From Thermomicrobiales bacterium (GTDB taxonomy: Bacteria > Chloroflexota > Chloroflexia > Thermomicrobiales > UBA6265), in assembly GCA_030447415.1 (NCBI GenBank), contig JAUJOZ010000013.1:1-64000 (forward strand): a DNA stretch of 64,000 nt. The letters are read 5' to 3'. Below the pieces are notes generated by a model. It searched no databases and was not told the origin of the DNA. It saw nothing but the letters and a program-made list of their open reading frames with translations. The position numbers and the translations under genes were made by a program. Each line of letters begins with the position of its first letter. Position 1 is the stretch's first letter. Of this stretch, positions 1 to 9,463 are shown piece by piece.

Positions 1-56
1 ACCGGCCGCTGCCGGCGGGGCCTGTCCAGTTGCCACCGCGCGTGGAGGAGGTGGTG

Positions 57-449
57 ATGCCAGCGGCATCCACATCCCGTTTCGTGCCCGTCCCCGATGT
101 CGAGACGCTTGACGACTGGCTGTCGTGCGCTGGCGACGTGGTGCTGTTTCTCCACGACCCGCGGTGCTGGACCAGTCGGCGGGCGTACGATGAGGTCGCG
201 CGGGTCGGGGGCGACATCGCACTGATTGATGTGCGGGCGACGCCGGTCCTGGCCCGGGAGATCGAGGCCCGGACCGGTGTGCGCCACGAGTCACCGCAGG
301 TCGTGGTGCTGCGGAACGGACGGCCTGCCTGGTCGGCCTCGCACGCCGGCATCACGGCGCGCGCGGTCACCTCGATACTGGGAGCACCCCCGGTGTCTCC
401 TCCGGGGCGCGAGCACCTAACCAAGCGTCCTGATCCCCGGACCGGGTAA
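57..449 (+). CDS. ytxJ: YtxJ/BrxC-like thioredoxin-fold redox protein
   Basis: This is a small cytoplasmic thioredoxin-fold protein of the YtxJ (DUF2847) family; in Firmicutes the family acts as a monothiol bacilliredoxin on bacillithiol mixed disulfides. The candidate active-site cysteine is Cys37 in 'FLHDPRCWTSRRA', and the block 'GVRHESPQVVVLRNGRPAW' matches the conserved second half of the family. The ATG at 57 is preferred because AGGAGG sits about six bases upstream; the frame stays open to a TTG at 30. It converges with pgi and has no obvious operon partner. Which low-molecular-weight thiol it serves here cannot be told from the sequence. Confidence 0.75.
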   Translation: MPAASTSRFVPVPDVETLDDWLSCAGDVVLFLHDPRCWTSRRAYDEVARVGGDIALIDVRATPVLAREIEARTGVRHESPQVVVLRNGRPAWSASHAGITARAVTSILGAPPVSPPGREHLTKRPDPRTG

Positions 450-668
450 CCTGCAGCGGGTCTCTCTCCGCCCGGATCCGGGCCTCAATCAGCGTTTCCC
501 CACCCGCTCCGGAGGTCAGAGACCCGAGCGCTCGACGCTATGTGCCTGACCGCGGCCAGTGTCGCGTCACCGATGGCCGTGGCACGCCTCCTCGGGATCG
601 TCCGGGCCATCATCCGTGCCCGGTCTGCTGGCTGCCAATCCAGCGGCGGTCGGCCTCGGCGTCGATGG

Positions 669-2318
669 TCACACGGGATTCTTCCGCTGGCTGCGGTAGC
701 GGCGGATCAGTGCGTTGGTCGAGCTATCGTGGCCGAGGTCCGCGTCGTCGGCCGCCGCGAGCTCGGCGCCGATCCGCACCGCCAGTGCCTTGCCCAGCTC
801 GACGCCCCATTGGTCGAACGAGTTGATGTCCCAGACCGTGCCCTGCACGAAGACTTTGTGCTCGTAGAGGGCGACCAGGGCGCCGAGCGTCGCCGGCGTC
901 AGGCGCGGAGCCAGAATCGTGTTCGTCGGCCGATTGCCCTCGAACGTGCGGTGCGGGACCTGGAACTCGGGCACGCCCTCCGCGCGGACCTCGTCCGCCG
1001 TCTTGCCAAAGGCGAGCGCCTCCGTCTGGGCGAAGAGGTTGGCCATCAGCAGGTCGTGGTGCCCGTCGATCGGGTTGAGGGGCTGGCTGAAGCCGATGAA
1101 GTCGCAGGGGATCAGCTTGGTGCCTTGATGGATCAGCTGGTAGAAGGCGTGCTGACCGTTGGTGCCCGGCTGCCCCCAGATGATCGGCCCGGTCTGGTAG
1201 TCGACCGGATCGCCGTCGAGGGTGACGTGCTTGCCGTTGCTCTCCATGTCGAGCTGCTGGAGATACGCCGGCAGGCGCCCGAGGTACTGATCGTATGGGA
1301 GGATCGCCACCGTCTCGGCGCCGAAGAAATCGTCGTACCAGATGCCGATCAGCCCGAGGAGCACCGGCAGGTTCCGCTCGAAGGGGGCGGTGCGGAAGTG
1401 CTCGTCCATCGCGTGGAATCCGGCGAGCATCTCATGGAAGCGCTCGGGGCCGATCGCGATCATGAGGGAGAGACCGATCGCCGAGGCGTAGGAATAGCGG
1501 CCGCCGACCCAGTCCCAGAACTCGAACATGTTCACGGGGTCGATGCCGAACTTCGCCACTTCGGCCGCGTTGGTCGAGACGGCGACGAAGTGCTTGGCCA
1601 CCGCTCCCTCGTCGTCGAGGGCACGCAGGCTCCAGCTGCGGGCCGTGCGGGCGTTGGTCATCGTCTCGATCGTGGTGAAGGTCTTGGAGGAGACGATGAA
1701 GAGCGTCTCGGCGGGATCGAGGTCACGGGTCGCCTCGGCGAAGTCGGTGCCGTCGATGTTCGAGACGAAGCGGAAGGTCATGCCGCGGTCGCTGTAGGAG
1801 CGCAGCGCCTCGTAGGCCATGACCGGGCCGAGGTCCGAGCCGCCGATACCGATGTTGACGACGTTGCGAATGCGCTTGCCGGTGTGACCCGTCCACGCTC
1901 CGCCCCGGACCCGGTCGCAGAAGTCGGCCATCTTGTCGAGCACGGCGTGGACCGCCGGCACGACATTCTCGCCGTCAACCACAATCGAGGTGTCCCGGGG
2001 GGCGCGCAGTGCCACATGCAGCACCGCGCGCCGCTCGGTGACGTTGATCTTCTCACCGCCGAACATGGCGTCGATGCGCGCCCGGAGCCCCGCCGCCTCG
2101 GCCAGCGCCAGCAGCAACCGGAGCGTCTCGTCGGTGATCCGGTTCTTCGAGTAGTCAAGGTAGAGACCGGCGGCCTCGGCCGTAAGGCGCTCGCCGCGGG
2201 CAGGGTCCTGGGCGAAGAGCTGCCGGAGGTGGACGTCGTTGGTCTGGCGGTGATGCTCGGTGAGCGCCTGCCATTCGGGGCGCTGGGTCAACGGCGTCGT
2301 GCGGGTGCCGGTGGTCAT
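669..2318 (-). CDS. pgi: Glucose-6-phosphate isomerase
   Basis: This enzyme interconverts glucose 6-phosphate and fructose 6-phosphate in glycolysis and gluconeogenesis. The product is 549 residues, the usual length of the long bacterial class. Visible signatures include '[18 protein letters not shown]' for phosphate binding, '[13 protein letters not shown]', '[18 protein letters not shown]' with the catalytic His, and the C-terminal '[10 protein letters not shown]' with the catalytic Lys. The frame is open well upstream, but the ATG at 2318 fits family length and has AGGAG six bases before it. It is monocistronic, convergent with the ytxJ-like gene and divergent from the glycosyltransferase operon. 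Confidence 0.97.
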   Translation of the reverse strand: MTTGTRTTPLTQRPEWQALTEHHRQTNDVHLRQLFAQDPARGERLTAEAAGLYLDYSKNRITDETLRLLLALAEAAGLRARIDAMFGGEKINVTERRAVLHVALRAPRDTSIVVDGENVVPAVHAVLDKMADFCDRVRGGAWTGHTGKRIRNVVNIGIGGSDLGPVMAYEALRSYSDRGMTFRFVSNIDGTDFAEATRDLDPAETLFIVSSKTFTTIETMTNARTARSWSLRALDDEGAVAKHFVAVSTNAAEVAKFGIDPVNMFEFWDWVGGRYSYASAIGLSLMIAIGPERFHEMLAGFHAMDEHFRTAPFERNLPVLLGLIGIWYDDFFGAETVAILPYDQYLGRLPAYLQQLDMESNGKHVTLDGDPVDYQTGPIIWGQPGTNGQHAFYQLIHQGTKLIPCDFIGFSQPLNPIDGHHDLLMANLFAQTEALAFGKTADEVRAEGVPEFQVPHRTFEGNRPTNTILAPRLTPATLGALVALYEHKVFVQGTVWDINSFDQWGVELGKALAVRIGAELAAADDADLGHDSSTNALIRRYRSQRKNPV

Positions 2319-2621
2319 GATTGTCTCCTGGCTCGGTCGACGGTCGGCGCGACACCGCCGGACGACGGGCGGGACCGATCTGGTGGTCCGCACGGCCACC
2401 GCGCCGGCTCGCACGTCGTGGACCAGAGCCGGCTTCACAGAGAGGTCGACGACGGCGGCCGCGGGGTCGACGCGTCCCGGCCCCGACCGTGATCTTACCC
2501 CGACTGCGGCCTCGACATCCCGGGATACCCGCCGGCTCTGTAAGCCGCCGGACCCTCGTCGGCGGGTGGCCGCCATCCTCGCCGCCCGCCGCCGCGTGCC
2601 GCGTGGTGTAGCCTTGGAGGC

Positions 2622-4379
2622 ATGACGAGGAGGGAGCTCGCCGGGGAGCGGTGGGAGGCGGTCGAGCCGCTTCGCGGCGCTCGCGCCGGTTTCCGCGCCA
2701 TGGCGCACGCCCGCGTCGGAAGCCTGGTGTCGGCCCGCGTCGCCGGGCCGCTGACCTAGCTGATTGTGGCGTGCGGGACGGCAGCGACCGTTGGCCTGCT
2801 GCAGGTGCGCGAGCGGGGGCCACTGGTCTGGGACGAGGCGGTCCGGGTTGGCGAGGGGGCTCGGCTCGCCTACATCCTGCATGCGGGCGACGTCGGCGCG
2901 GCGTGGGACTGGGTGCACGCGCAGACGTTCTACCCGTTCCTGCTGTCCGCACTGCACGGCCTCCTCTTCTTCGTTGGCGCCGGTCCGGTGACGGCGGCCT
3001 GGCTGCCGGCGCTCGTCGCCTACGCGCTGGCCAGTGTCCTCGCCGGCCGGCTCGCCACCGCGCTTGGAACCGGGGTGACCGGGGCCTGGCTGGCGGCGGC
3101 GCTCTGCTGGCTGACGCCGCTGGAAGCGCGGCTGGCGGCCGGCGGCTTCACCGAGCCGCTGGGAGGGACCCTGCTGCTGCTCGTGCTCTGGCTCCTAACC
3201 CGCATCGAACGGAGTCGGGGGGCGGTGCGCGGGGCGGCGCCGTTGGGTCTGGCGTGCGCGGCGGCATGGTTCGTCAAGTACGACTACGGCGTCCTGACGG
3301 CCGGGACCGTTGGCCTCAGTGCCATCGTCGCGTTCGCCATCCGCCGCGATCGCCGGGCACTGGCGCGGTACGTGCTCGCCGGCGCATTCGCGGTCGTCCC
3401 CGTGGCGGCGTGGCTGGCGGTCGACTTCGGCGCTAAGCGGCGGGGGACGACCGGGTTCATCGGCCAGGCGGTGCCGGACGCGGAGCGGGTCTCCGACTGG
3501 GGGTACTACCCGCAGATCCTGTTCGGCGGCCGGGACATCGACCTGACCCCCTGGCTCGGCGTCGGCCTGGCGCCGGGGATCGCGGCGCTGTTCCTCGGCG
3601 GGGTGGGGTGGGCCGCGTTCGCCGCGCTCCGGCGCCCCGAAGTCCGTCCGGCCGTGATCCTCGTCGTCCTCTGGTACGCGCTCTACTCCGGTGCCGCCTG
3701 GCAGGAGCCGCGGTACATTGGGCCGATCTTGCCGGTGCTCGCCGCGTTGGCCGGCGCCGCGGCGGCGGACGGCCTGCGCCGGATCCGGCGAGCAGTCCCC
3801 GACCGAGTATTCGCGGCACTCGCGCTCCTGATCGCCGTGCTGTTCGCCTGGCAACTCGCCGTCCAAGCCGCCGGCGAGGCGGGGCTTGGAGAACGGGCGG
3901 CTTTCCTGCGGCCGAACGCGCCGGCGGCCGAGGCGCTCGCCTTCGCCGCGGCGGCCATCGAGAACGAGCGACGGACGGTGCTGCTGCTGGGGCCGGCGAA
4001 CGAGCTGAGCCCGGCCTCGCTCCGCCTAGTCTGGAGCCGCCGCCTGGGCCGGATCGCCCCCGCGTACGTCGAGATGGTGCCGGAAGCGACCCCCCGCAAC
4101 CGCGAGCGGGCACTGATCCAGACGATCGAGCGCTTCGGCGTCGGTCGCGTCGTCGGACTCGACGTCCGGCCCGGGTCCCGGCTCGACACTCCCGACTTCC
4201 GCTTCCGCTTCGCCAGCCAGCCGGATTACATCCGGCTCGCCCTGCAACTGGAGGCCCAAGGGCGGCTGCGACGGGTGACGAACAGGACGACGGACGGTGG
4301 CCGCCTGGGGGTTATCCTCTGGGACGTCGTCGAGGACAGTGCGCCGCCGGCCTCGCGCGAGGGTCGGAACGCCGCGTGA
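2622..4379 (+). pseudogene. GT-C/PMT-like membrane glycosyltransferase, in-frame TAG near N-terminus
   Basis: This is a polytopic inner-membrane protein with about ten hydrophobic segments and a soluble C-terminal domain, in the style of GT-C (PMT/ArnT-like) glycosyltransferases that use lipid-linked sugars. The early acidic '[14 protein letters not shown]' resembles the catalytic first periplasmic loop of that class. The likely start is the ATG at 2622, with GGAGG just upstream, but an in-frame TAG at 2757-2759 interrupts the first hydrophobic helix after 45 codons. Downstream the frame is intact and a weak GTG at 2766 could restart translation without the first helix. The next two genes follow closely, so a surface-glycan operon is likely. 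The exact sugar is unknown. Confidence 0.6.
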
Positions 4380-4391
4380 GGGATACAGTTC

Positions 4392-5917
4392 ATGACTTCG
4401 TCGTCGATCCTGCCGGTATCCCGCGCGAGCGCGCGGCCAGGGTGGCGCGTCGCCGCGTGGTTCGGCTGGCTAGCGCCGGTGGCGATCGTCGCCGCGATCG
4501 CCGGGCGGCGTTGGTGGCAGTTCGGCGAGTTCGCTTCCGGTCTTGACGGCGGGACATGGCTCGTCCTCGGCCGATCGCTCTTCGGCGGCGAGGGGCGGGC
4601 GACGGGCGGCGCCTACCCGCCGCTTGTCCCGACGCTGATGCACCTTGGGCAGGCGGTCGCCGACCCGATGGCCACGGCGACGCTGCTGGCGGCTGGGTCG
4701 CTGGCGGCGATCATGGGGGCGACCTACCTCGTCGCGCGGCGCGGGATGGATCGGGTCTTCGCCTTGGGCGTCAGCGGGATGGTGGGGCTCGCCAGCCCCA
4801 TGACGGAGGCGCTCATCTTCGGCGGTTACCCCCAGAACCTGGCCTTCGCCTTCCTCCTGCTCGCCGCTTTCGCCCTGGCACGCTACCTGGCGGCGGGGCA
4901 CCGGCGACACCTTGCCTGGACCGCGGCGGGGTTCGTCGGAGCCGCGCTCAGCCACCACATGTACTTCGCCCTCGCCTGCGCCGTCGCCACGCTCGTCTGG
5001 GGGACGTGGTTGACGACCGGGCCGTCACGGGCGGTGGTCCGCCGCCGGACGCTCGCCGCGGCGGCGGCCGGTGTCCTTGGGGTCATCTGCTTCGCGCCGA
5101 CGTTGTTCGCCCTCCGCGGCGCCGGCTACGACCCGCCCGTCAACCCCGACGAACTGGGGCTGGGAACAGCCTTGAGCTACAGCATCCGGGAGGCGCCGTG
5201 GCTCCTGGCTGCCCATCTTTGTCGCCGGCACCCTGTTCGTCGCCTTGACCCCCGGCGGCGCGGGACGGCGACGTGGCAGGTGGCCGCGGCGCTGATGGGC
5301 GTCTCGCTCCTGCTCTTCCCTTTCACCGCGGAGCCCCGGCTCGTCCCGCCGATGATCGTCGGGGCCAGCCTCGGTTTCGGGCTGACACTGCACGAGCTAT
5401 GGACGCTCGGGCGCGATGCGGTGTGGGGCGGGTTCGCGCCGACGCTGGCGGTGGCCCTCCCCCTCCTCCTCTGGCCCCGGGCCGACACCGTCGCCGCCGG
5501 CTACTACGATTTCTACCAGCAGGTCGACCGCTCGCTGGTGCGTGCCGCGGCGGCGGTCGACGCCCATCCCGGGGAGGGGCTGGTGGTCGTCCGCGAGGAC
5601 GTCCGCGCGGGTGGCCGGTCGGATGGTGGTTCGAGGGGCTGACGGATGCGCGGATCGCCGTCGGGTCGGACGAGAAGTGGCTGGCGTTCCCGGAGAAGCT
5701 CGCCAACGCCCGGCTGGCGGACCTTCTCTTCGGGGAGCGGCGGACGTCGGCGGAGGCGGTCTCGCTGGCGCAGCGGCACGGGGTCGAGCTGCTGGTTTTC
5801 CGCAAGCGCGAGTGGATCGGCTGGCAGGCCTGGCTGGCGGAGCCGGCGCCGGCGGTGCGCGTCGTCTATGACGACGGCGAGTTCATGATCCTCGACGTCG
5901 TGGGTGCTCCTCGTTAG
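4392..5917 (+). pseudogene. Second polytopic GT-C-like membrane protein, frameshifted
   Basis: This is a membrane protein with about ten hydrophobic helices and a short soluble C-terminus, starting 13 bases after the preceding glycosyltransferase. It opens at the ATG at 4392. The reading frame ends early at 5642 because of an indel in the 'cgcgcggg' stretch around 5601-5610; in the other frame the natural C-terminus continues ('GWPVGWWFEGLTDARIAVGS' onward) to a stop at 5917. Between about 5200 and 5270 a hydrophobic stretch ('LPIFVAGTLFVALTPGG') also reads better in another frame, pointing to two compensating indels there. The family is probably glycosyltransferase or glycan-polymerase related, and I cannot assign a reaction. 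Confidence 0.5.
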
Positions 5918-7121
5918 GGTGCGGCCCCTGTGGGCCCGGCTGCGACCCATCTGGGGCGGCGAGGGGGCGGGGGCGGCCTGGCTTGGCGTCGGGGTGGCCG
6001 TGGCTGCCCTGGCCGGTCTCGCGCTTCAACTGCTCGGGCTGCGGGTGCTCGACGACGGCGCCTACGCGACGTTCGTCTTCGGCCTCGGCATCGGCAACGT
6101 CGCGGCCGCCCTCGCCAGTGCGATTCAACCGGTGGTCGCCGTGCGGGTTGGGGCTCCGCAATCGGCCTTTCTGCCGGCGACGCCGCTCGTCATCGGGATC
6201 GCCGCCATCGTGACCGGCGGGTTGGCGGCGGCGCTGCTCGCCCCCCGGGTCGGTCTCCTCGTCGCCGTCCTGGCCCTGCTCCAGGTGCCGGTCCACGCCG
6301 TCGTCGGGGTCGGCGTCGGTCGGCTCCAGGGACGGCGAGCGTTTGGGGCCATCGCCGCCGCCGTCGTCCTCCAGGTCGGCTTCCGCATCGCGGTGGTGCT
6401 GCCGCCGATCCTTGGCGGGCATGGATCGGCGACGGTGTTCGTCCTAGCGCTGCCGGCGAGCCTGCTCGCCACGCTCGTGCTGCTCCTCGTCGTGCGGGCG
6501 TATCGAGGCACCGATTGGCGGGTGACGACGGACGGGCGAAGGTTGCTCGGCCACTACGCCCTGTGGGCGCTCTTCGCCTGGGTGATCAACGCCGACGCGG
6601 TCGTCGCCCGGCTCCTCCTGTCGGCGGAGGATGCCGACGCCTACGCGCTCGCGTTCACCCTCGGCCGGCAGCCGCTCTACGTCGTCGCCCCGTTGACGAC
6701 GGTGCTGCTCCCGGTCGCGCTGGCCGCCCACGCGGCGGAGCAGCGCGAGCGGCTGCGCGCCGTCTTCGCCGTCTCCGCCCTGGTGCTCGTCGGGACGGTT
6801 CTGGCGCTCGGCGTCTGGACCGAGCCGATCATCGGGCTCCTGACCGGCGACCCGGCGAGTGGTGACCCCACGCTGGTCCGCGGCTACGCCGTTGTCGGCC
6901 CGCTCGCCGCGGCGGCGACGCTCCTGCTGACGTTCGGGTTTGCCCTCGGGTGCGCCCCGCGGCTGCGGGCGCTCGCGCTGTTGACCGCCGGCGGCGCGCT
7001 CGCCGCGACGGTCGTGGACGGCCCGGGCGCGCTCCTCCTCCTCCAGGCAGCAGTCATGGCCGCGCTGGTGGCACTGTGCGCCGTCCTCGCCATCCGGGCG
7101 ACTGCACCCGCCGGTCGCTGA
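5904..7121 (+). CDS. MOP-type polysaccharide flippase-like membrane protein
   Basis: This is an integral membrane protein of about 405 residues that is almost wholly hydrophobic, with around 12 predicted helices. Its organisation resembles Wzx/MurJ-type flippases, which move lipid-linked sugars across the inner membrane. The motif-like loop 'GRLQGRRAFGAIAAAVVLQ' is typical of the fifth and sixth helices of the polysaccharide-export group. The GTG at 5904 overlaps the end of the preceding frame by 14 bases, so the three genes from 2622 are probably translationally coupled and co-transcribed. The call rests on topology and context more than on a sharp motif, so the family should be taken as probable and the substrate as unknown. 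Confidence 0.6.
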   Translation: MLLVRVRPLWARLRPIWGGEGAGAAWLGVGVAVAALAGLALQLLGLRVLDDGAYATFVFGLGIGNVAAALASAIQPVVAVRVGAPQSAFLPATPLVIGIAAIVTGGLAAALLAPRVGLLVAVLALLQVPVHAVVGVGVGRLQGRRAFGAIAAAVVLQVGFRIAVVLPPILGGHGSATVFVLALPASLLATLVLLLVVRAYRGTDWRVTTDGRRLLGHYALWALFAWVINADAVVARLLLSAEDADAYALAFTLGRQPLYVVAPLTTVLLPVALAAHAAEQRERLRAVFAVSALVLVGTVLALGVWTEPIIGLLTGDPASGDPTLVRGYAVVGPLAAAATLLLTFGFALGCAPRLRALALLTAGGALAATVVDGPGALLLLQAAVMAALVALCAVLAIRATAPAGR

Positions 7122-7241
7122 AGGCAGGGCAAGTCCTTCCCCGACCGTCTTCCCGTCTGCGGCTCATGACTCAGGAGAGGGCGATGCACGGCGCGGCGGG
7201 GTGTCGGACGACCTGATCGGCGCCATGCTGGCGCGGGCCGC

Positions 7242-7370
7242 GTGGGCATCCCGGCGAAGCTGGCCGACACGATGATGCCCGAGGCGTTCGGGACCGACTG
7301 TCCCTTCGTTGCCCTTGCCACCGCGATCGGCTTCGCCTGCGCCTTCCTGCAATCACGGCTTGTGGCATAG
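7242..7370 (+). pseudogene. Possible C-terminal remnant of a membrane protein
   Basis: The gap between the flippase and the sortase (7122-7571) holds no intact gene. A 43-codon frame ending at 7370 encodes 'FVALATAIGFACAFLQSRLVA', a hydrophobic helix at a natural-looking C-terminus, and the preceding bases continue it in another frame ('GVSDDLIGAMLARA'). This looks like the end of a transporter-like gene eroded by deletion. It is too short to name. Confidence 0.25.
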
Positions 7371-7571
7371 GGATGAGGGAGGTGGAGGGGGTCTCGCTCC
7401 GCTCAGGGGATGAAGGGCGGCGGGGTGCGTGATACGCTTTGGCTGCCCCGTGCGTATAGAAGGGTGAGGGGCGGTCAGAGCCGTGCGGTTCGGACCGCCG
7501 GGCGCACCGGCGAATCGCCGCGGCGCGCGAGAACCAAGCCGTTGAAACAGGAACCAGGAGCGGAGAGCACG

Positions 7572-8273
7572 ATGCACCCGAGCGATTCCCATCTTGAGCG
7601 GACGGCGGCGACCAGCCGTCCCCAGGCCGGACGAGCGATCCGGCTGCCGCTGCTGCTGGCGGCGCTGCTCGCCTTCCTCGCCGTGTCGACAGCGGTCGCC
7701 CAGAACACGACCATCGTCTCGACCGAGCGGGGCGAGGTGCCGAGCACGGGCGTGCGGCGTGCGGGCCCGGTCTTGGCTCCAGCTCCGATGGCGCGCCGCA
7801 GCGGCGCGCAGCCGGTGGCGATCGAGATCGAGAAGGCGGAGGTTGCCGCCGAGATCGAAACGATCGAGATCGTCGACGGCGTGATGCAGAATCCGACCGG
7901 GCCGTGGGTCGTCTCCTGGTACAAAGAGACGGCGCGCCTGGGCGAAACCGGCAACGCGGTGCTGGCCGGCCACGTCGATTACTGGGACGTGGGACCGGCG
8001 GTCTTCTACAACCTCGGGCGGTTGGAAGAGGGCGACCGGATCAACCTCACCGGGGAGAACGGCGTCGTCTACACCTACGAGGTGGAGTGGACCGAGCTCT
8101 ACGACAACGCCGATGCGCCGCTCGACGAGATCGTGGGGCCGACCGAGGACGAGAGCCTGACCCTGATCACCTGCGGCGGGGAGTTCGACGCCCGCAGCGG
8201 AGAGTACCTGTCCCGCTTCGTCGTCCGCGCCACGCGGGTCGAGGACGCGGGTGGCGAGGACGCCGAAGGCTAG
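7572..8273 (+). CDS. Sortase, class F-like
   Basis: This is a membrane-anchored cysteine transpeptidase of about 233 residues. An N-terminal hydrophobic anchor ('LPLLLAALLAFLAVSTAVA') is followed by a linker and a C-terminal sortase barrel. The catalytic triad is visible as His in 'VLAGHVDYWD', Cys in 'TLITCGGEF' and Arg in 'YLSRFVVRA'. The layout fits the class E/F sortases of Actinobacteria and Chloroflexota. The ATG at 7572 is chosen because GGAGCGGAG lies just upstream and the anchor follows; the frame is open further upstream. No LPXTG-type substrate was seen nearby, so its targets are elsewhere in the genome. Confidence 0.85.
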   Translation: MHPSDSHLERTAATSRPQAGRAIRLPLLLAALLAFLAVSTAVAQNTTIVSTERGEVPSTGVRRAGPVLAPAPMARRSGAQPVAIEIEKAEVAAEIETIEIVDGVMQNPTGPWVVSWYKETARLGETGNAVLAGHVDYWDVGPAVFYNLGRLEEGDRINLTGENGVVYTYEVEWTELYDNADAPLDEIVGPTEDESLTLITCGGEFDARSGEYLSRFVVRATRVEDAGGEDAEG

Positions 8274-8306
8274 CGGCCCGCTCTACATCGTCGCGACGTC
8301 TTGACC

Positions 8307-8336
8307 GACCGCCGGTGGCGTCTGCCACCGGCGGTC
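8307..8336. terminator. Perfect 13-bp hairpin after the sortase gene
   Basis: GACCGCCGGTGGC and its exact reverse complement are separated by a four-base loop, 33 bases after the sortase stop. There is no T run, so the call as a terminator rests on stem strength and position. Confidence 0.6.
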
Positions 8337-8377
8337 TGGCGTCGTATCTCGTCGCGTTTTCGGGAGAACGAGGAGCC

Positions 8378-9331
8378 GTGGCTGAGGAACTGACGTACCG
8401 TCCCGCTCGCTCCGATGAGCTGGCCGCCGCGGCGCGGGTCTACGTCCTGGCGGACAATGATACCGACCAGCGGCTGCACGGCCGTTCCCTCGATGAAGTG
8501 CCGCGGCCCGACGACGGCGAGGAGACGGCCGCCCGCGATGACCTCGCGCTGCTGCACGCCGACGCACCGGACCGGGTTTGGGTCGCCCTCCGCGGCGATG
8601 AGGTCGTCGGCGTGGCCGCGGCCGCGATCCGAGAGCGGCACTGGCACCTCGTCTACCTCTTCGTGGTCCCCGAGGCTCAGGGTCGGGGCATCGGGCGGGA
8701 ACTGCTGGAGCGCATCCACGCCGTCGGGATCGCGGCTGGCTGCGACCTGTTCTCCCTGCAGGCCTCCGACGACCCGAAAGCGCTGACGCGCTACCTGGCG
8801 CTCGGCCTGGGGCCGCATCCCCCGAGTATCGACCTGCGCGCACCGGCGCCGACCTTCCCGCCGCCACGGGTGGACGACGGCCTGGAGTCCCACCCGCTCG
8901 ACCCCGATGACGCTGCCGTCATGGCGACGGTCGGCGACATCGACCGGCTCGTCCGCGGCGTGCGTCGGCCCCAGGACTTGCGGCGCTGGCTGGCGGCCGG
9001 GGCCGCCGGCAGCCTCCTGACGCGGCGCGACACCGGCGCCCCCGCCGGCTACTACCTCGTCTCCGACCGGGGCGAGCAGGGTCGGATCGGTCCCGTCGCC
9101 GCGATCGACGAGGAGCGCTTCGCCGCCGTCCTGGCCCGGGCGCTGGTGGCCGCCGCGGCGAGCCCGCGGGCGGGGCTTGCCTGGCGCATCGACGTCCCGG
9201 GCGAGAACCGGGGCGCCATCGCGCCGCTCTTCGCGGCCGGCTTTCGTCCGCGCCGGCTCTCCAACGTCTTCGCCTCTGCCCCGATCGGCCGCTTCGATCG
9301 CTACGCCTATCACGACGAAGACCTGCTGTAG
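8378..9331 (+). CDS. Two-domain GNAT acetyltransferase
   Basis: This is a 317-residue cytoplasmic protein with an N-terminal GNAT domain. The acetyl-CoA binding loop is 'LFVVPEAQGRGIGRELLERI' near residue 100, after the strand 'DRVWVALRGDEVVGVAAAAI'. The second half is a degenerate GNAT-like domain with 'AGYYLVSDRGEQGRIGPVAA'. The GTG at 8378 has GAGGAG six bases upstream; the open frame before it overlaps the sortase and is a shadow. A hairpin separates it from the sortase, so it is probably transcribed alone or leads into thrC. The acceptor substrate is unknown. Confidence 0.8.
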   Translation: MAEELTYRPARSDELAAAARVYVLADNDTDQRLHGRSLDEVPRPDDGEETAARDDLALLHADAPDRVWVALRGDEVVGVAAAAIRERHWHLVYLFVVPEAQGRGIGRELLERIHAVGIAAGCDLFSLQASDDPKALTRYLALGLGPHPPSIDLRAPAPTFPPPRVDDGLESHPLDPDDAAVMATVGDIDRLVRGVRRPQDLRRWLAAGAAGSLLTRRDTGAPAGYYLVSDRGEQGRIGPVAAIDEERFAAVLARALVAAAASPRAGLAWRIDVPGENRGAIAPLFAAGFRPRRLSNVFASAPIGRFDRYAYHDEDLL

Positions 9332-9463
9332 ACGCCGGGTCCCGGGCGCCTCACGTTTCGGGCTGCCGGCGCCCCCGCGCCGGACCCCGTGGTATCCTCG
9401 CCGTCCAGCGTGCGAGGGATGGCGCCAACGGGTGCGGGTGGACAAACGAGGGAAAGCGGGCGG

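Noticed and set aside
540..2492. A 650-codon open frame opposite pgi
   Set aside because: It is antisense to a complete, high-identity-type enzyme, has no ribosome site and a composition set by the opposite gene's third positions.
3195..3866. Antisense ORFs in the glycosyltransferase operon
   Set aside because: They lack ribosome sites and family resemblance and mirror the hydrophobic coding strand.
7572..8273. Sortase-substrate pair with the calcium-repeat protein
   Set aside because: The calcium-repeat protein has no LPXTG-type signal or C-terminal anchor and is 20 kb away.
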